The notes below the pieces were generated by a model. It was not told the DNA's origin, ran no database searches, and saw nothing but the letters and a program-made list of their open reading frames with translations. A program made the position numbers and the translations under genes. Of a DNA stretch of 19,465 nt, positions 15,471 through 19,465 are shown in pieces (position 1 is the first letter of the stretch; every line of letters begins with the position of its first letter). Location: positions 1-19,465 of the forward strand of contig CAZKFM010000019.1 of the NCBI GenBank assembly GCA_964552195.1, read 5' to 3'. The DNA is from CAZKAP01 sp964552195 (GTDB lineage: Bacteria; Bacteroidota; Bacteroidia; Flavobacteriales; Flavobacteriaceae).

Positions 15471-17207
15471 TTACTGACCTACCACCAGTCGGTAGGTACT
15501 GCTCTTATCCGTGGAATAATGGGCCTGAAGGTAGTAGGTGCCTTCCTTAAAGCCACTGACATCTATGGGCTCGCCCAAAGCGTAATTCGCCACCGTGCGG
15601 AGCCTGGCTCCGGTATCTGAATAAACGTCGATACGAGCTGTTGCGTAATGGTTATGCTCCAGGGTAACCGAAGAAACCGTGGGATTCGGGTAGATCGCGC
15701 CACCTTCCTCATCCTCCTCTTCCTCTAAGGGCGTTCGTGAAGCACTGCCATTTACCAAGGTGCGAATCCGGTATTCAAAGGCCCCTATATCGAAGGCTCC
15801 CGCAGAGGGTCTCTCCCTGTAGGCAATATCATAGGCTATACCAAAACCCTTCAGATCGGTTCCCGTGTCGACCAGCAGGGAGCGAAAACTCCCGGGCGCA
15901 TAATTGTGTTCAGCTGGATTGGCGAGCTCAAGGATGTCTAAATCCCGGGTGAGCAAATTGGTCTGAATGAGGCCAATCATAGCATCACGTGTGCTCTTGT
16001 CATTGAAGTCGATATAGCTCTCCCTGTCCTGCTTCCAGGTAGGCCCGCCGGCATAGTCATAACCTGGATCCACCACGAGGTTGTTTACGATATGAACATC
16101 GATCTCGTTCTGCCGTCGATTTTCATCGCCCGGATCCTTAAATTCGGTGATACGCGCGTTATAGAAAATACCGGTCTTCTCCGGCTTGATAATGGTATTG
16201 TTGGCAATCACATAACCCCAGTCGCCTTGTGCCAGGGGAGCCCGACTATGCACAAAGATTCCGTGATGACGGGGATGCGAGATCACATTGTTGAATATCC
16301 TGGTACCGGCCGTGGCGGAGAGCAACTGTATGCCCTGCCCGTAGCCTCCCTGGGTATTCACGATGGTATTGTTATAAATGCTGTACTCACCCGCCCCTAT
16401 ACTCAAAGCAAAATTCTGGAAGTTTAAATCCTTTCGTCCGTAGTTGGTGATGGTATTGCTTCGTATAACCCCACCCGTTCTCGCCAGATTAAGTTGTATG
16501 CCATCGAAACCCGTATTCCGGACAATATTGTGGCTAATCTCTACATCCTCCAGCCAGTGGCCGTAAACAGGATCGCCCGAACAGGACTTATTGGTACTGT
16601 AAATGGAATTGCCCGTATAGCCGACGTAGATACCCTCTCCCCCAGTATGGTGTATCTTATTGTGATGTATATACAGATTGCGGAGTACGAAGCTATCCCG
16701 CCAGGTTTCAGGGCGGTCGCAATCGGGATCGGTCTTGACCATAATACCGGCGAAACCAGCCTCAGCCACCTCGATATGATCGATCTCTACATCGGTGGTC
16801 AGGTTGGTGATATTGATCCCCATAGAGTTAGGATTCAGACTCCGAATTTCAATACCGTATTCTATTCCGGGATCACCGCTTCCCGTTAACTGAATATGTG
16901 AACTGCCCTGAAACTCAACAGCCGAAGACTGGCCTTCCATTACCTCGACCAAACCACCCTGGTTGATAATGGTAATGGGCAGACCCGGGAGGCCATGGAT
17001 ATCGTAAAACCGGAGTCCCCCATATCGACCTGCAGGAATGGCCAACGTATCGCCCGGCAGCAGATCGAGGTCCTCCCCGAAAATGTAATTCGTATTCTCG
17101 GAGCTGAGTCCATCCAAAACTAGGGTTTTGTTCTGGGCAAAGGCCACGGCCGCCAGTCCGAGTATGGCCAGGCCGGTTAGGATGATTTTTTTAAGATGGG
17201 ATGGCAT
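15471..17207 (-). CDS. Secreted right-handed beta-helix protein with T9SS sorting domain
   Basis: 578 residues. A signal peptide is probably cleaved after AFA (residue 24, before QNKT). Residues about 60-420 form a parallel beta-helix: repeated N-x-I/V and H-N-x-I turns such as HHNKIHHTGGEGIYVGYTG and YNNTIVN, as in PbH1 repeats of pectate lyases and other polysaccharide-acting proteins. The conserved block GPTWKQDRESYIDFND follows. The C-terminal 77 residues (from about 502, IYPNPTVSS...) are a type A T9SS sorting domain, so the protein is exported across the outer membrane. An acidic linker (LEEEEDEEGG) precedes that domain. No catalytic set could be assigned, so lyase activity is only a possibility. 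It is a tandem paralogue of the gene at 17466-19193. Confidence 0.88.
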   Translation of the reverse strand: MPSHLKKIILTGLAILGLAAVAFAQNKTLVLDGLSSENTNYIFGEDLDLLPGDTLAIPAGRYGGLRFYDIHGLPGLPITIINQGGLVEVMEGQSSAVEFQGSSHIQLTGSGDPGIEYGIEIRSLNPNSMGINITNLTTDVEIDHIEVAEAGFAGIMVKTDPDCDRPETWRDSFVLRNLYIHHNKIHHTGGEGIYVGYTGNSIYSTNKSCSGDPVYGHWLEDVEISHNIVRNTGFDGIQLNLARTGGVIRSNTITNYGRKDLNFQNFALSIGAGEYSIYNNTIVNTQGGYGQGIQLLSATAGTRIFNNVISHPRHHGIFVHSRAPLAQGDWGYVIANNTIIKPEKTGIFYNARITEFKDPGDENRRQNEIDVHIVNNLVVDPGYDYAGGPTWKQDRESYIDFNDKSTRDAMIGLIQTNLLTRDLDILELANPAEHNYAPGSFRSLLVDTGTDLKGFGIAYDIAYRERPSAGAFDIGAFEYRIRTLVNGSASRTPLEEEEDEEGGAIYPNPTVSSVTLEHNHYATARIDVYSDTGARLRTVANYALGEPIDVSGFKEGTYYLQAHYSTDKSSTYRLVVGQ

Positions 17208-17255
17208 TAGTAGTAGTGAGTTGTTGTAGGGTTTGGGACTTGATTGTTTGGACTA

Positions 17256-17263
17256 CAAAGGTA
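17256..17263 (-). promoter_or_regulatory. -7 element upstream of the 578-residue beta-helix gene
   Basis: TACCTTTG on the minus strand matches TAnnTTTG, about 48 nt before the start codon. No good TTTG was seen at the -33 spacing. It suggests the two beta-helix genes are transcribed separately. Confidence 0.4.
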
Positions 17264-17465
17264 AGATATACTTGTAAGATATTTCTGTACTTTAGTTCAA
17301 AGGCAGGCTGGACTCGGTCAATAGCTGCTTACTGTAGACGAATCGCCCTTAGCCTCCTGTTAACCGTCTGCCAACCTAACAGAATTAGTGCAGATCTCAT
17401 CGTTAAACAGACAAAAGGCCTGAAAATACGGATCAATGAAGGAGTCCTTACGCGAAGCGAGCTGT

Positions 17466-19193
17466 CTATCGTTCGACCGCCAGGAGATGGGTAGTCTTCG
17501 AACCATCCGGGTAACGGGCAAGCAGGTAGTAGGTATCTGTTGGTAGGGAACTGACGTCTATCGCATACTGAAGCTCGTGGCTCCTGATATTTGCGACCTG
17601 TATGCCATCCATGCGATACAAGGTAATTCTTGCTGAGGTATAATCGGGATTCTGCAGGGTAACCGCTACGGTAGTGGGATTGGGGTAGATACCTAACTCG
17701 GTTTCATCCCCCTTTACATCTTCCGTCATGTTGTTAACTTGCTTCTCTGAAACCTGCCGTACCCGGAACTCAAAAGCGCCGATATCGAAGGTGTCACCCG
17801 ACGGCCTCTTCTTATTGGCAAAATCGAAGTGGATGCCGAGTGCGCTCAGGTCAGTTCCGGCCTCCACGAGTGGCGAATGATATTCAGCCGGCTTGAAGTT
17901 ATTCCTGGAAGGATTCCTAAGAAGTAGGGAATCCATATTCCTTGTACCCATATTGGTAAACGTGAATGAAGCCATGGCATCCCGGGTGCCTCGGTCGTTG
18001 AAGTCGATATAGCTCTCATTGTCCTGTTTCCAGGTAGGACCCCCTACATAGTCGTATCCCGGACTTACGATCAGGTTGTTCGCGAAATAAACCGGTATGC
18101 TGTCCTGAATAGCACCCTGGTACATAGGATCCGTGTAATCCGTAATCCGGGCATTGTACTTGATCCCTGCGAACTCGGGATCCACTATGGTGTTGTTAGC
18201 GATCACGTAGCCCCAGTCACCACTCAAAGGCGCCCTGCTGTGAACGAAGATTCCGTGCTCCTTTGGCGCGACCAGTATGTTATTGTACACCCGCGATCCC
18301 GCGGAGGCCGCCAGTAGCTGAATTCCCCTCCCATTTCCGTTGCTCTTGTTAACAGCCTTATTGTTGTAGACCTGATACTCACCGGCTCCTATGCTAAACG
18401 CAAAGCTCTGATAGGTGTTTTCCTTCTTACCGTAGTCCCTGACGGTATTGTCCCGGATGATGCCATTGCGGCGGGTCAGGTTGAGCTGTATGGCGTCCTG
18501 TCCGGTGTGAAAAACCGTGTTATGAGCAATCTCTACATCCTCCAGCCAGTGGCCGAAGATCGTACTGCCAATACAACTCTTATTACTTGTATTCACCGCA
18601 CTACCGGTATACCCGATGTAGATTCCCTCTCCCCCTACGTGATGAATCTTGTTGTGGTGTATGCTGAGGTTTCGCATGATGAAATTTCCCCTCCAGGTGT
18701 CCGGATTGGAACAGCTGGGATCGGTCTTCATCATGATACCGGCAAACCCGGCCTCTGCCACTTCGACGTGGTCAATCTCGATGTCTGTGCTGAGATTGGT
18801 GATATTGACCCCCTGAGCCCCTGATCCACTCGTCTTAAGCTTAAATCCGTATGTAATGCCCCCAACTCCTGTTCCTGTAAGGCGGATATAAGAACTGCGG
18901 AGCATTTCGAAGGCCGAAACCTGATCCTCAACCACTTCCACCAGTCCTCCCTGATTGATAATGGTAATCGGCATCCCCGGCAATCCTGTGACATCGTAGA
19001 ACCTAATGGCACCGTACTGACCAGCGGGAATGGCTATGGTATCTCCGGGACTCAGGTCCAGGTCGCGGGCAAAAATGTAGTTGGGTGCATCGATTTTCAA
19101 TCCGTCAAGGATAACGGTTTTATTCTGTGCAAACAGTACGGTATTCAGAAGTATAAATGCAGAAAAAATGAGTAGGCGGGTAGTTTGGTGCAT
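17466..19193 (-). CDS. Secreted right-handed beta-helix protein with T9SS sorting domain (paralogue)
   Basis: 575 residues, collinear with the neighbour at 15471-17207. It has a signal peptide (cleavage after LFA, residue 22, again before QNKT), a beta-helix with matching blocks (HHNKIHHVGGEGIYIGYTG; GPTWKQDNESYIDFND; IGAGEYQVYNNKAV) and a 77-residue T9SS domain beginning ELGIYPNPTT near 499. The similarity runs the whole length, so this is a gene duplication and not just a shared domain. The acidic linker of the neighbour is replaced by a less charged one. The start is supported by the signal peptide and by TAAGTTTG 26 nt upstream. The function is likely binding or cleaving an extracellular polysaccharide. 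This is inferred from the fold only. Confidence 0.88.
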   Translation of the reverse strand: MHQTTRLLIFSAFILLNTVLFAQNKTVILDGLKIDAPNYIFARDLDLSPGDTIAIPAGQYGAIRFYDVTGLPGMPITIINQGGLVEVVEDQVSAFEMLRSSYIRLTGTGVGGITYGFKLKTSGSGAQGVNITNLSTDIEIDHVEVAEAGFAGIMMKTDPSCSNPDTWRGNFIMRNLSIHHNKIHHVGGEGIYIGYTGSAVNTSNKSCIGSTIFGHWLEDVEIAHNTVFHTGQDAIQLNLTRRNGIIRDNTVRDYGKKENTYQSFAFSIGAGEYQVYNNKAVNKSNGNGRGIQLLAASAGSRVYNNILVAPKEHGIFVHSRAPLSGDWGYVIANNTIVDPEFAGIKYNARITDYTDPMYQGAIQDSIPVYFANNLIVSPGYDYVGGPTWKQDNESYIDFNDRGTRDAMASFTFTNMGTRNMDSLLLRNPSRNNFKPAEYHSPLVEAGTDLSALGIHFDFANKKRPSGDTFDIGAFEFRVRQVSEKQVNNMTEDVKGDETELGIYPNPTTVAVTLQNPDYTSARITLYRMDGIQVANIRSHELQYAIDVSSLPTDTYYLLARYPDGSKTTHLLAVER

Positions 19194-19218
19194 GCGTAAA
19201 ATTGTAGTAATTCAATGA

Positions 19219-19226
19219 CAAACTTA
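19219..19226 (-). promoter_or_regulatory. -7 element upstream of the 575-residue beta-helix gene
   Basis: TAAGTTTG on the minus strand is an exact TAnnTTTG match, about 26 nt before the start codon. TTCTG about 19 nt further upstream is a weak -33 element. Confidence 0.5.
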
Positions 19227-19410
19227 TCCTACAAGAATACGGCTACAGAACTAACTCGTCGTTAAGGTAAGATTACCCGGTGATCAACTCTTTTTGCCCG
19301 ATCGCTGGTCGATTTCCTGCGACCAGTGGCAGGGACAACTTTCGGTGAATGGCGTTTGGGTTTCGGCGGATGGAACTGTAGGGCAGGTGATTCGCCTGAC
19401 TTTATCCTAC

Positions 19411-19440
19411 AAAAAAGCCCCTCGCGTAAAGCGAGGGGCT
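19411..19440 (-). terminator. rRNA operon terminator
   Basis: A perfect 10-bp GC-rich stem, AGCCCCTCGC at 19416-19425 with GCGAGGGGCT at 19431-19440 and loop GTAAA, followed on the minus strand by TTTTT (19415-19411). It directly follows the 5S rRNA end. Confidence 0.92.
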
Positions 19441-19445
19441 CAAAG

Positions 19446-19465
19446 AAGGCGGCGACCTACTCTCC
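19446..19465 (-). rRNA. 5S rRNA, 3' end only
   Basis: On the minus strand the last bases read GGAGAGTAGGTCGCCGCC, the conserved 3' end of bacterial 5S rRNA, followed at once by a strong terminator. The rest of the gene and the rRNA operon lie beyond the window. The exact mature 3' end is approximate. Confidence 0.85.

Noticed and set aside
19305..19326. 7-bp inverted repeat CTGGTCG/CGACCAG
   Set aside because: There is no T-tract on either strand and no gene end nearby, so it is not supported as a terminator.
19255..19464. Open plus-strand frame with protein-like composition
   Set aside because: It has no ATG and runs through the rRNA terminator and antisense to 5S rRNA. Probably chance.
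1..19465. CRISPR array, retron, toxin-antitoxin or defence island
   Set aside because: No regularly spaced repeats, reverse transcriptase, nuclease or toxin-antitoxin pair was found. The recombinase and IS are the only mobile genes seen.

Overview
The window looks like chromosome of a marine-type flavobacterium (Bacteroidota, probably Flavobacteriaceae). Three things point there: promoters with the Bacteroidota -7 motif TAnnTTTG (clearest at 9674-9706, 14089-14096 and 19219-19226), two secreted proteins with type IX secretion (T9SS) C-terminal sorting domains, and a tRNA gene without an encoded CCA end. The species cannot be told from this sequence.

Layout, left to right. (1) 1-3949, minus strand: a surface esterase locus of three lipoproteins. 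A 662-residue protein joins a pectin-acetylesterase-like domain to a CE1/PHB-depolymerase-like esterase domain. It is followed by a stand-alone relative of the second domain and by a cadherin-like lipoprotein cut by the window edge. (2) 4371-6171, plus strand: an overlapping LytS-type histidine kinase and LytTR response regulator pair, divergent from the esterases. (3) 6172-9510: a disturbed zone with an IS1380-family element whose transposase is dead (frameshift plus nonsense codon), gene fragments on both sides of it, and a Bacteroidota-type tyrosine recombinase next to tRNA-Val. (4) 9580-13820, minus strand: housekeeping genes, namely nhaD, exbB, exbD, folC and tRNA-Val(UAC), the tRNA having a textbook promoter and terminator. 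(5) 14125-15288, plus strand: a complete acyl-CoA dehydrogenase. (6) 15403-19193, minus strand: two tandem paralogous T9SS-secreted right-handed beta-helix proteins. (7) 19411-19465: the terminator and 3' end of a 5S rRNA, so an rRNA operon lies just beyond the right edge on the minus strand.

How it fits together (inference): both flanks carry secreted or surface proteins suited to acylated plant or algal polysaccharides, but no SusC/SusD pair or glycoside hydrolase is visible, so this is not a classical polysaccharide utilisation locus. ExbB/ExbD could power TonB-dependent uptake across the outer membrane. I found no clear undescribed defence or mobile system. The points most worth checking are the dual-esterase fusion, the IS and recombinase scar zone, and an AACGT-rich palindrome upstream of exbB.
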